Positions 1-10,339 of a stretch of DNA of 64,000 nt are shown piece after piece; position 1 is the stretch's first letter, and each line of letters begins with the position of its first letter. Below the pieces are notes generated by a model. That model saw only the letters and a program-made list of their open reading frames with translations, was not told where the DNA came from and did no database searches. Source of the DNA: Strongylocentrotus purpuratus (taxonomy: Eukaryota > Echinodermata > Echinoidea > Camarodonta > Strongylocentrotidae); the NCBI RefSeq assembly GCF_000002235.5, contig NW_022145607.1:35749029-35813028 (forward strand), read 5' to 3'. The position numbers were made by a program, and so were the translations under genes.

Positions 1-596
1 ATCACCTTGTTGAGAAATCTGTTATCGTAATGGTAACATCAATAAGGCTTTTCTCCACTGTGTGCTCTTAAATGTCTAATAAGGGAACTTCTTTGTGAAA
101 AGTCTTTATAACACTGGGAACACTTAAAGGGTTTCTCTCCTGTATGTGTTCTAAAGTGGCCAGTAAGATGAGTCTTTTGAGAAAACCCCTCATCACACTG
201 GGAACACTTAAAAGATTTCTCTCCTGTATTTATTCTAAAATGCCTAATAAGCTCAATCTTTCGAGAAAATATACTATCAGAATGGGAGCATTGATGAGGC
301 TTTTCTCCACTGTGTGTTCTTAAATGTCTAATAAGGGTACTTCTGTGAGAAAAACCCATATCACACTGGGAACACTTGAAAGGTTTCTCTCCTGTATTTA
401 TTCTAAAATGCCTAATAAGCTCAATCTTTCGAGAAAATATACTATCACAATGGGAGCATTGATAAGGCTTTTCTCCACTGTGTGTTCTTAAATGTCTAAT
501 AAGGGTACTTCTGTGAGAAAAACCCATATCACACTGGGAACACTTGAAATGTTTCTCTCCTGTATGTGTTCTACTGTGCCTAGTAAGATCATTCTT
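1..596 (-). pseudogene. Decaying finger array downstream of gene 1 stop
   Basis: The zinc-finger frame continues unchanged beyond the TGA at 597-599 for about 190 codons until another TGA at 39-41, where related fingers have Gln. The continuation holds about seven fingers. Two have lost the final His (HFRIN in place of HFRTH), one of those has also lost its second Cys (CSHSD), and the finger beyond position 39 has lost a Cys. A two-finger, 168-bp unit occurs twice in near-identical form, so the decayed part was still duplicating recently. If the TGA at 597 is a sequencing error or a polymorphism, this segment would be the C-terminus of gene 1. Otherwise it is untranslated relic. Confidence 0.7.
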
Positions 597-2251
597 TCAA
601 GAAAATGTACTATCACAATTGGAGCCTTGATAAGGCTTTTCTCCACTGTGTGTTATTAAATGTTTTATAACGTGACTTTTAGTGGGAAAACGCTGATCAC
701 ACTTGGAGCACTTGAAACGTTTCTCTCCTGTATGTGTCCTAAGGTGGCGATTAAGATGATTCTTTTGAGAAAACACCTTATCACAATGGGGACACTGATA
801 AGGCTTTTCTCCTGTATGTGTCCTTACATGATGGGTAAGATTAGTCTTTTGAGCAAATGTCTTATCACAATGGGAACATTGATAAGGCTTTTCTCCACTG
901 TGTGTTCTTAAATGTCTATTAAGGGTACTTCTTTGTGAAAAACCTGTATAACACTGGGAACACTTAAAGGGTTTCTCTCCTGTATGTGTTCTAAAGTGGT
1001 CAGTAAGATGAGTCTTTTGAGAAAACACCTCATCACACTTGGAGCCTTGATAAGGCTTTTCTCCACTGTGTGTTATTAAATGTTTCATAAGGTGACTTTT
1101 AGTGGGAAAAAGCTGATCACACTTGGAGCACTTGAAACGTTTCTCTCCTGTATGTGTCCTAAGGTGGCGATTAAGATTATTCTTTTCAGAAAATCCTTTA
1201 TCACAATGGGAACATTGAAAAGTTTTTTCTCCACTGTGTGTTCTTAAATGTCTTGTAAGGTGACTTCTTTGAGAAAATCCCTTATCACACTGGGAACACT
1301 TGAAAGGCTTCTCTCCTGTATGTGTTCTAAGGTGGCTAATAAGCTCATTCTTTTGAGAAAATGTCTTATCACACTGGGAACATTCATGAGGCTTTTCTCC
1401 ACTGTGCGTTCTTAAATGTCTCATAAGATTACTTCTGTGAGAAAAACCCTTATCACACTGGGAACACTTAAAGGGTTTCTCACCACTGTGTGTTTTTAAA
1501 TGTCTAGTAAGGGTACTTCTTTGTGAAAAACCAGTATAACACTGGGAACACTTAAAGAGTTTCTCTCCTGTATGTGTTCTAAAGTGGATAGTAAGATGAG
1601 TCTTTTGAGAAAACACCTCATCACACTGGGAACACTTAAAAGATTTCTCTCCTGTATGAGTTCTAAGGTGGCTAATAAGCTCATTCTTTTGAGAAAATGT
1701 CTTATCACACTGGGAACATCCATGAGGCTTTTCTCCACTGTGCGTTCTTAAATGTCTTATAAGGTTACTTCTGTGAGAAAAACCCTTAGCACACTGGGAA
1801 CACTTAAAGGGTTTCTCTCCACTGTGTGTTCTTGAATGTGTAACAAGGTTAGATCTTTGAGAAAACCCCTCATCACACTGGGAACACTTAAAAGATTTCT
1901 CTCCTGTATGTGTTCTAAGGTGGCTATTAAGCTCATTCTTTTGAGCAAATGTCTTATCACACTGGGAACATCCATGAGACTTTTCTCCACTGTGCGTTCT
2001 TAAATGTCTTATAAGGTTACTTCTGTGAGAAAAACCCTTATCACACTGGGAACATTTAAAAGGTTTATCTCCTGTATGTGTTTTAAGGTGGCTAGTAAGC
2101 TCATTGTCGACCTGGTGTGTTTTCTGATGTAGAAAAAGAGTGCTCTCATCTGTAAATGTCTTACTGCAATGTAAACACAAATGGGTCTTCTCTCCACTGC
2201 ATGCTGTTACATGTTTATGTGGGTGTATATTGTCTTGTCCATTGTCCAACT
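597..2251 (-). CDS. C2H2 zinc-finger protein, terminal finger exon (gene 1)
   Basis: This is a 550-residue open exon of tandem C2H2 fingers joined by HTGEKPF/HSGEKP linkers, so the product is most likely a nuclear DNA-binding regulator. I count 17 canonical fingers, plus one whose first Cys is Gly (QGSKCDEVF) and a truncated last one with the same change. Between fingers 1 and 2 is a half finger (VDNELTSH) without its Cys pair, shared with the other two finger exons of the window. Fingers fall into recurring recognition types (FSHRSNLIRH, FSQKNELISH, FSQRSTLTRH), showing growth by two- and three-finger duplications. The exon starts after a pyrimidine-rich acceptor ending ctag at 2252-2255, in phase 1, and has no N-terminal ATG, so it needs the upstream short exons at 5.5-12.1 kb. 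It ends at an in-frame TGA (597-599) inside a finger, where sister fingers have a sense codon. Confidence 0.85.
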
Positions 2252-2930
2252 CTAGGGAGAAAAAGAAAGTAATTACATCCTTATTGAACAGAAGGTTGAG
2301 CTCTGGTAAGTGCCAGAATTAAAATTAAAGTCACTGTAGAGTAAAGAAATATCACCAGGCGTATCAAGTCTGCCTAGATGCAGACTGTCATGTAATGGTA
2401 AAAACCTTCAATAAAGTCAACTTCGCATACATCAATTTTGACAGGATACATTGAAATCTGTGATATTTGGGTGTATGTCAAAGAAAATTTGACTTTCGCC
2501 CAAGTTGATTTTGATGGGACCAATTAAGCAAAATCTATCTAATTAGATGATTTTTCATTTATTTCTATGTAAGTCAAAATAAATTAAACCAAATCTGGTC
2601 CCAAACAGAACTCGGGAACTTGCCAGCAGTTTAATTGATATTATAGTTTTTATCCAAACTCTGTTTAAACTCTTGTGCAGACATCCAGAAAATAGGAACG
2701 TTACTGGTATTTTTGTTCATGTACACGGTATATGACTGCAGACTCCTGTTATAACTTGGACAATAAAATTACTTTCTCCAAGAATATATTGCCAATAAGG
2801 AGGAAGAGAACTGCGAAATCTGTTTAACATAATGAATTAATGGGTGCTGAATACGGAACGGTAACACTTATTAATTGATAATTGAATTTAGCTACTATTC
2901 TTGTGCAAACGGTTGATAGATATTGTTGGA

Positions 2931-3669
2931 CAAGGCTCAAAATACATGGGGACGGTGACCTCATGACCCTTAAATGTAATCAGTTCATTGGCTCTGCAAG
3001 ATACATATACATTTCTTGAGTTTGATGGCCGGTAATCTGCCTATTGGTTCTCAAGATAATGCGATCACAAGCTATTTTTGAGTGCCATGACTTTTGACCT
3101 TTGATCTCATGACCCTAAAATCTTCTCAGTCCATAGGCTCTACAAGCTACATATATGACCCAAGTTTGGCGGTCAACCCATCAATCGGTTGTTGCATGAG
3201 ATAACACGATCAAGAGCTATTTTGCATACATAATGAGCCCTGTGACCTTTGACTTTTGACCTCGTGACCCCAAAATCAAATAATTTCATTTGCTCTGCAC
3301 GGTTTATACATGACCCAAGTTTGGCAGAAATCCATCAATCGCTTCTTGAGATAATGCAATCACAAACTATTCTTGCATACATAATGAGCCCTGTGACCTT
3401 TGACCTCGTGACCCCCAAATCTAATGAATTCATTAGCTCTGCAAGATACATACATGACCCAAGTTTGGTGGTAATCTATCAACTGGTCTATCAACTAAAT
3501 CATGAGAACGGGACGTACGGATAACCAGAAAACAAAATGCCTCCGGCTACTTTGTAGCGGAGGCATAAAAAAGAGCCCCCGTCAGTACTAAAAGAGCCCC
3601 CATGAGAAGGCTCACAGTGGCTTTTTTTTTGCAAGAGCCCCTGTGGAAATTTTTTTAATTTGAGCCCTG
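2931..3669. mobile_element. Non-autonomous hAT-type element, left arm only
   Basis: The 739-bp insert starts CAAGGCTCAAA and ends TTTGAGCCCTG, imperfect terminal inverted repeats. It is flanked by an 8-bp direct repeat TTGTTGGA (2923-2930 and 3670-3677), the length typical of hAT elements. The right arm has the unoccupied site near 45410-45440 with a single TTGTTGGA, which confirms the boundaries. The interior holds about four tandem units of roughly 120 bp with the motif tgacctttgacctcgtgaccc, then a hairpin pairing gcctccg with cggaggc (about 3540-3565), and agagcccc repeats near the 3' end. There is no transposase, so it would depend on an autonomous relative. Confidence 0.85.
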
Positions 3670-3825
3670 TTGTTGGATCATCAAAATAATCTAATATGGT
3701 CCCATACTTGATGTAACGTTTAGTGAACTGTATACATGCATTAATACTGATACTGTTGTGATAATCGTGATTACGGAGACATGGTAATTAGTGTTGGCCC
3801 TGGGGCTATAGCTAGTAGTACTACA

Positions 3826-4862
3826 ATGCCTCCCAAACAGACAGCAATAGCATAAGCTATCAAGGAGCTCCTAGACAGTGAGGACTACACAGAGACACTC
3901 TCAAAAAATGTTGGTAGCAAAATTAGATGAAATCTCAAATAAGCTTGATGACATTTACCAGAAACTTGATCATCATGATCAATGCTTCATAACTATTGAA
4001 AGTCCCAGAAAGTCAGATATTAAAATAACTGAAGTTTATGATGAACTCTCAACAAAATTTCAAGACCTTCACACCTCATCAGAGAAGGAAAAATCAACCT
4101 TGATGGATGTCGAGATGAAGGTGAATGAGAGGGTGACAGCCATCAAACGGCAAGTTTATAAGAGCAGTATTCTCAAAACAGCTGCAAAAGAATCTTCGGT
4201 CTCAAAGAGAAGTGTGGAGAAAACACCAAATTGAATACTCTAGTTTGTGAAGAAGGTAAGAGAATTAAAGTTGATCTTCAGGAGCAAGATATAGACGGTA
4301 GCCATCGAGTTGGTGACCCTTCTTCAGCAATACGTAAAGGTGATCATCCAATTATAGTGAAGTTTAAATCTTATTGCAAGAGACAAGAGTTGTTACAAAA
4401 TAGAAGAAAATTAAAGCCACAGTAATAATCGGGAGCACCAGGAGTGTCAAGTCTGACAGATATGAGCGCTATATACAAGAACCCAATATTAAAGAACTCT
4501 TTCGTCCTTAAAAGAAAGTTTCTTACGTGTCTTTGAAATTATATTTCCTGTATGTCTATATGTAATGAATGGATAATACCTGGTCATTTTGGAAATTCCA
4601 AAGAAAGTATTGCATACTCAATAACCTTTAACAGTGGATGACAACTTTGATGGAGTGTGTGAAACAGATACCCGTACATATTATATTAATCCCCTGACAA
4701 TTTAAATAATATGATTGTTGATATTCAAAATTTGAGAAATATTTCACTTTTTCATATGAATTGTAGAAGCTTGAATAAGAACCATGGAGCTTTATCTGTG
4801 TACCTTCAGTAATTGAAAGTTGAATTTGATGTTATTGCTTTAAGTGAAACATGGTTAACCCT
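3826..4862 (+). mobile_element. LINE fragment: ORF1 plus start of endonuclease
   Basis: An ORF1-like region starts at ATG 3826 (MPPKQT) and is interrupted by stops. Its middle part (3878-4234) is a charged, coiled-coil-rich segment with leucine spacing (LDEISNKLDD). It is followed by a segment with DGSHRVG, PIIVKFKSYCKRQELL and RRKLK (4231-4425), the RNA-binding signature of many LINE ORF1 proteins. Further on, HMNCRSLNKN (from 4753) and VIALSETWL (4831-4857) are the beginning of an APE-type endonuclease of the CR1/Jockey kind. The element stops there against a MITE. The same insertion with a fuller ORF1 sits at the mirrored place on the right arm, so it is older than the inverted duplication. 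It is dead, and lies in the last intron of gene 1. Confidence 0.75.
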
Positions 4863-4891
4863 ACAGATGACCTGAATTCCTTGGAATTCAG

Positions 4892-5058
4892 GGCCCCGTC
4901 TTATAAAGAGTTACGATTGATCCGAAGTCAATCGCAAGACCTCCAATCAATCACAAGTTTGCAGTCTCGATCCTCTCTCATGTACATATTCAGAGTTGCG
5001 ATTTGATATCAATCGCAAATAAGTTGCGATCAACATTAACTCTTTATAACACGGGGCC
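4892..5058. mobile_element. Short MITE with GGCCCCGT terminal inverted repeats
   Basis: This segment of about 167 bp begins GGCCCCGTCTTATAAAGAGT and ends with the complement of that motif (ACTCTTTATAACACGGGGCC). Several internal 'caatcgcaa' words repeat. It abuts the LINE endonuclease fragment. The same MITE is present at 42954-43099 in the right arm at the same junction, so it predates the duplication. No clear target-site duplication was identified. Confidence 0.7.
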
Positions 5059-5505
5059 TAGGGCTGATCTAACAGCAGTACTATCCAAAATGTGCAATGA
5101 AAACAAACAAAACTAAGTACTGAATTTACTAGAAAATACAAATCGAAATGTAAATTTGATTTCAGAAATAATTGCACATTTTTTTTTGCTATCATTTTGA
5201 AACCGTCTTGAATAGTGCAGTCCTGTGCTACTTTGATTGATTGCAGGTACATATGATTACTTACCGTACCTATTTTTTGTTATTTCTAAGGCACATACCA
5301 AACCATGTATGTCAAATTATTTGTATCATGTAATGTAGGATGTAATTTATTTTCTTTATCTATCGCTTTCAAATACTTGTATAGGGTGAGATGAAAGTAT
5401 GCACATGTCCATTTAATTTACCAAATTCAATGTCAGAAAGATATAAAGTTGTAGTTATAGGTGTTGTTTTGTTGGAAAAGTATATGAATAGAATGTTGAT
5501 CATAC

Positions 5506-5610
5506 CTTCAAGAATTGATTGCTCATTTTCTCCTGCTCCTTCACCTTGAGTTGTAATAGGTTCAAATATCTCTTCCTTGTCTTCCTGCTTTATGGTGGCA
5601 TTGACCATTT
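5506..5610 (-). CDS. Gene 1 short exon D, proximal copy
   Basis: This 105-nt exon encodes EMVNATIKQEDKEEIFEPIT and a Gly/Glu-rich tail. It lies between an acceptor ending cttatag and a donor gtatg, and both ends are phase 1, so it can be inserted, skipped or duplicated without changing frame. The IKQE core fits the hydrophobic-K-x-E SUMO-acceptor consensus, and acidic residues follow it, as in many repressor tails. It is 3.3 kb upstream of the finger exon and is the last short exon before it. Its two sister copies at 7565 and 41463 have the same length, which supports coding constraint. The SUMO role is inferred from the motif only. Confidence 0.75.
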
Positions 5611-6209
5611 CTATAAGAAAAGGAAATCAAGAAGAAATGTTCAACATCATTCTTTTTAATAGCTGTGCATTTGCTAATTATTGGAGAATTGTGAACTATT
5701 TTCATCACTTTGTCTATTTTTCAGACCATGTCAATGCTTGTGGTGCAACTGGATGTTAAAGATATTAAACTGGAACATACCTAGAGAAAATGCTATTTAC
5801 TTATTAAGTTGTTCCCTCCCTTCTGAATATAGGCCTAGTTATCATGATTTAAATTTTAGTCTTTCTCAAGCCAACCTCAACAATAAATTACTAATTCATT
5901 CAAAACAGAAAACTGGGCAGCGTTTCAACGAAACTGCAATAAGTACCGGTAGAGCTTTGTTGCACAATCCATTGAAATGTGTGTACTGAATTTAACACAT
6001 ACAAATATTTCAATTGAATGTCGGTGAACTTCTACTGTTGACGATTTTGTGAAACGATACCCTAGTAGTTAATACCTTCATTGTATCTTAAAGGTTATAC
6101 AAAATTTTGGTATTGGGTCAGGAACATATATTGGAAGCATATGCAATCCTACAATATCCAGTGATCGTTGTTGCGGTTGAAATCCAGTATAAAGTGATGA
6201 AATTGTAAA

Positions 6210-6330
6210 TAATAAACTCTTAATAATAATAATAATAATAATCATATTTAGCTTTTATAAAGCGGTTAATACAATGTCTCTAAGCACTTTACAAATATAC
6301 TATTACCCCAGTCATTGGATTCAGTACTCG
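6210..6330. repeat. AAT microsatellite plus 'aagcgctttacaaa' tail repeat
   Basis: A run of AAT units is followed by 'cttttataaagcggttaatacaatgtctctaag...tttacaaa'. The same arrangement recurs at 8249-8345 within the tandem duplication. It resembles the 3' tails of dispersed non-LTR or SINE repeats common in sea urchin DNA. No protein-coding part is attached. Confidence 0.55.
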
Positions 6331-7014
6331 TCCGCACAGTGTATAGCTCTCTCTCAACATCAAGATATTATTTCAGCATAAAAACTGTTTCTTGACTAAA
6401 ATCGACCGATCGGCTATTCTCGGTTGGAAATTATATATCACAACTGCATATTCTGAGATTTTCATGGTTGCAGGCACCATTGGATGGCCGTATAGGCGCT
6501 ATTTGAAATTTATCAAAATTTACCGGGAGCACTGGTAAGTTTTGATATTCAATTTTTCTCGAGAGCAGAAGTGCTTAGGGGCTATATTTTCTAGTGCTTA
6601 TAATACATCCTCAGTGGCATCCAATATATCAACAAATTAAAGAATCGCTATCCTGCCATTCTCAAAATTTCCCAAAACTTTGTATTACCTTTAACTAATT
6701 TACTTCTGTGTCGGGTCCACAAGGGGTTTTAACAAATTCAGTAACAGATTAATGTTCATTCCCACCCAAAATCATTCAATAATATGAGGTAAAAAATTTG
6801 TTTAAAATGCTTTAAAATATGGATTGCACCAAAGTGCATCTATAAACCCCAGAGACCAACCAGATTGGACTTCATGCAATGCATGCCTCAGTACATACTC
6901 CTTTCATGTTCCGATTTTACATTTTGATTTGTTTTGTTTTGTTTTTATGTTTTGGGGTTGTTGACCACCCTTAGGCCATTTTACAAAAGAATTCTCTTGA
7001 TAACTTCATGATAC

Positions 7015-7104
7015 CTTGTTCAGTCGATGGGTCTTGTCCTTCTGCACTTGAGAGGGATTCAAACATGTCTGTGTCAACTTCTTGTTTGATGGTGAAGACC
7101 AAGC
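7015..7104 (-). CDS. Gene 1 short exon C, proximal copy
   Basis: This 90-nt exon encodes GLVFTIKQEVDTDMFESLSS followed by an acidic Ser/Thr-rich tail ending STEQ. It lies between an acceptor ending ataacag and a donor gtatc, phase 1 at both ends. It carries IKQE. It is homologous to exon D (shared pattern TIKQE, then D/E residues, then FES/FEP and a Gly/Glu/Ser tail), so exons C and D probably arose from one ancestral module. In transcript order it lies between the distal exon D (7565) and the proximal exon D (5506). Confidence 0.75.
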
Positions 7105-7564
7105 CTGTTATGAACAAAGTAAAGATGTTTTCATATTATCTAAGTACAATTTGATCTGGTTATTTATTATTGGCTACAAAGAATGAATTTTATAATCAAA
7201 TAAAATATGGTGTGCCAATAACTCACAAGAATGAATGTCATTGTATGAGAGGGAAAAGAAAATTGCAGGACATCTATAAATGTAAATAGATTTAATTTAA
7301 TTGGACTTTGCTAGCAGGAGTGTACCCCAAGGATACATTCTCCCTTTTCACGGCAAACATTCATACTTTCTGTTTGGCTCAAACAATTTAAGGTTTGATT
7401 TTCCTTTTAAGGGATACCTAACCCTTATTTGCTTCTCTCTTTTTAGAGGGATTTTATTTTTTTTAAATTAATATCAGGATGGACTTCCCCTTTAAGGATT
7501 CCATTTGCCTTTAAAATGAATGAAGTATATTCCTTGGGGGGGGGGGGGTTGTTGTTGATCATAC

Positions 7565-7669
7565 CTTCAGGAATTGATTGCTCAGTTTCTCCTCCTCCTT
7601 CACCGTGAGTTGTAATAGGTTCAAATATCTCTTCTTTGTTTACTTGCTTTATGGTGGCATAGACCATTT
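7565..7669 (-). CDS. Gene 1 short exon D, distal copy
   Basis: This 105-nt phase 1-1 exon is a tandem duplicate of the one at 5506-5610, with the same cttatag acceptor and gtatg donor. It encodes EMVYATIKQVNKEEIFEPIT and a tail. The third position after the lysine is Val instead of Glu (IKQV), so the SUMO consensus is lost in this copy although the frame stays open. Downstream of it the intron has a poly-G run and a short remnant (about 7465-7500) of the MITE that is complete in the right arm at 41611. Confidence 0.75.
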
Positions 7670-8248
7670 CTATAAGAAAAGGAAATCAAGAAGAAATGTT
7701 CAACATCATTCTTTTTAATAGTTGTGCATTTGCTAGTTATTGGAGGATTTTGAACTATTTTTCAGACCATATCAATGCTTGTGGTGCAACTGGATGTTAT
7801 AGATATTAAACTGGAACATAGAGAAATTGCTATTTACTTATTAAGTTGTTCCCTTCCTTCAGAATATACATGTAGGCCTAGTTATCATGCTTTAAATTTT
7901 TCAAGCCAACCTCAACAATGAACTACTAATTCATTCAAAACATAAAACTGGGCAGCATTTTAACGAAACTGTAATAAGTACCGGTAGCGCTTTGTTGCAC
8001 AACCCATCGAAATGTGTGTGCTGAAAACACATACATGTATTTCAATTGGATGTCTGTGAATTTGTACTGTTGACGATTTTGTGAAACCATACCCCAGTAG
8101 TTAATACCTTTATTGTATCTTAAAGGTAATACAGAGTTTTTGTATGGGGTCATGAACATATTGGAAGCATATGCGATCCTACAATATTCAGTGATCGTTG
8201 TTGCAGTTGAAATCGAGTCTAAAGTGATGAAATTATAAATAATAAACT

Positions 8249-8345
8249 CTTGATAATAATAATAATAACATTTAGCTTTGATATAGCGCTTAATCCAATG
8301 TCTCTAAGCGCTTTACAAATATACTACTACCCCAGTCATTGGATT
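8249..8345. repeat. AAT microsatellite plus tail repeat, second copy
   Basis: This is the counterpart of 6210-6330 inside the second copy of the 2 kb tandem block, with a shorter AAT run followed by 'tctaagcgctttacaaa'. It shows the block was duplicated with its repeats in place. Confidence 0.55.
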
Positions 8346-9013
8346 CAGTACTTGCCAGCACACACTGTGTATAACTCTCTCTCAACGTCTTGACGAGAAT
8401 TGACCGATCAGCTATTCCCGTTTGGAAATTATATATCACAACTGCATATTCTGAGATTTTCATGGTTGCAGGTACCGCTGGATGGCCGTATAGGCGCTAT
8501 TTGAAATTTGTCAAAATTTACCGGGAGCACCGGTAAGTTTTGATATTCAATTTTTCTCGAGAACAGAATTGCTTAGGGGCTATATTTTCTGGTGCTTATA
8601 ATACATCCTCAGGGGCATCCAATATATCAACATTTTAAAGAGTCACTATCCAGCCATTTTCAAAATTTCCCAAAACTTTGGATTACCTCTAACTAATTTA
8701 CTTCTGTGTCGGGTCCACAAGGGGTTTTAACGAATTCATTTAACAGATTTATGTTCATTCCCACCAAAAATCATTCAATAATATGAGGTACAAAATTTGT
8801 TTAAAATGCTTTAAAATAAGGATTGCACCAGAGTGCATCTAAAAACTCCAGAGCCCAACCACATTGGACTTCATGCAATGCATGCCTCAGTACATACTCC
8901 TTTCATGTTTCAATTTTACATTTTGATTTGTTTTGTTATGTTTTTATGTTTTCGGGTTGTTGACCACCCTCAGGCCATTGTACAAAAGAATTCTCTTGAT
9001 AACTTCATGATAC

Positions 9014-9103
9014 CTTGTTCAGTCGATAGGTCTTGTCCTTCTGTACTTGAGAGGGATTCAAACATGTCTGTGTCAACTTCTGGTTTGATGGTGAAGACCA
9101 GGC
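9014..9103 (-). CDS. Gene 1 short exon C, distal copy
   Basis: This 90-nt phase 1-1 exon encodes GLVFTIKPEVDTDMFESLSS and an acidic STEQ tail. The core reads IKPE, still a hydrophobic-K-x-E match. Acceptor (ataacag) and donor (gtatc) are intact. Compared with its copies at 7015 and 40539 it differs by substitutions only and keeps the 90-nt length. Confidence 0.75.
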
Positions 9104-9933
9104 CTGTTATGAACAAAGTAAAGATGTTTTCATATTATCTAAGAAGTAAAATTTGACCTGGTTATTTATTATTGGCTACAAAGAGAAGAATGAATTTTAT
9201 AACCAAATTAAATATGGTATGCCAAGAACTCCCAGGAATGAATGTCATGGTATGAAACAGAGAGAAAAGAACTTTGAAGGACACCTATCAATGTATGCAA
9301 TTAGATCGATAATATGGATATTTTCATTTTTTTTTTAATTGGACTTTGCAAGCAGGAGTGTATCCCAAGACGATATCAAACATTTACATTTTCTGGTTGG
9401 CTCAAACAATTTCAGGTTTGATTTTCCTTTTAAGGGATACTCAACCCTGATGGCAAACTAATCTAAAAGTAGAAAAATCTGAGAAGCAGACGGGTGAAAT
9501 TTGAAAACATTTGGGCAAAAAATAAGTTATGAATTTTCTAAAGTTGTATTTACTAAACATATGGGCACTTCAAATTGGCTAAATTTGTAAAGGTACTATG
9601 ACGAACTGCCGGACAACTATCCCATGCGTTCCAACACACAAAATGACTTAAACATCACTTTTTTAAGATCTATGACTTGGGAGTGTCTTTTCTTTTTAGA
9701 GAACCTATAATATTATGTTATACAAAATATATTTTAGTAGTGCGCCAAAGGAGAAGGAGCTTAAGAAAAAAGACTCCAGTAATCAAATAGCCAAATTTTG
9801 AGATTTGAATGGACTTATTGATCATATTTTAAACACTCATAACTTTCTTATTTCTTGTACGATTTTGTTCAACTTTCACAACTCCAATTATCCAATTTTT
9901 TTGCTTTCTCTCAGAGTAATTTGCTATTAATGT

Positions 9934-10268
9934 CTGATTTTCCTTCAAGAACCTGTAGCATACCGACATGAGTTACAAGCTGACCCTCATATCTCATTGT
10001 TTCATATTCCTTGAAGAACCTATAGCATACCATCATGAGTTACAAGCTGACCCTCATATCTCAATGTTTGATATTCCTTCAAGAACCTATAGCATGCCAT
10101 CATGAGTTCTAAGCTGACTCTCATCTCTCAATGTTTCATATTCCTTCAAGAACCTATAGCATACCATCATGAGTTACAAGCTGACCCTCATATCTCAATG
10201 TTTGATTTTCCTTCAAGAACCTATAGCATACCATCATGAGTTACAAGCTGACCCTCATATATCAGTCT
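9934..10268. repeat. 67-bp minisatellite beside exon B, five copies
   Basis: Five tandem copies of a 67-bp unit contain 'ccttcaagaacctatagcat' and 'gagttacaagctgacc'; start words fall at 9940, 10007, 10074, 10141 and 10208. The array abuts the donor side of exon B. Its unit contains an alternative GT donor word (gag|ggtcag on the - strand), so each unit offers a possible donor. The right arm has only two copies at 39541-39675. Confidence 0.9.
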
Positions 10269-10276
10269 ATCTGAAC

Positions 10277-10336
10277 CTGGAATGGAAAGACACGTCTCCT
10301 TCTTAATTTCTCCTTCCTCCTTGATGCGGATGTTTC
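10277..10336 (-). CDS. Gene 1 short exon B
   Basis: This 60-nt phase 1-1 exon encodes GNIRIKEEGEIKKETCLSIP. It contains two overlapping-style hydrophobic-K-x-E motifs (IKEE, IKKE). The acceptor ends gaaacag. The donor is ambiguous: gttcag at the marked end, or a second phase-1 donor (ggtcag) 27 nt further on that lies in the adjacent minisatellite; both keep the frame open. The right-arm copy is 63 nt, a difference of one codon, which supports coding. Confidence 0.65.
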
Positions 10337-10339
10337 CTG

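Larger units (their letters stand above)
5460..9430. repeat. Tandem 2 kb duplication carrying exons D and C
   Basis: The block at about 5460-7420 is repeated at about 7530-9430 with high similarity. Exon D occurs at 5506 and 7565, exon C at 7015 and 9014, giving a period of about 2.0 kb. Each copy also includes an AAT microsatellite with its tail and a stretch beginning near 'ctctctctcaac'. The right arm has only one such block, so this duplication post-dates the large inverted duplication or one copy was lost on the right. Confidence 0.85.

Noticed and set aside
660-911. + strand frames opposite the gene 1 fingers, and frames opposite the gene 2 and gene 3 finger exons
   Set aside because: They are antisense shadows of the finger-coding repeats.
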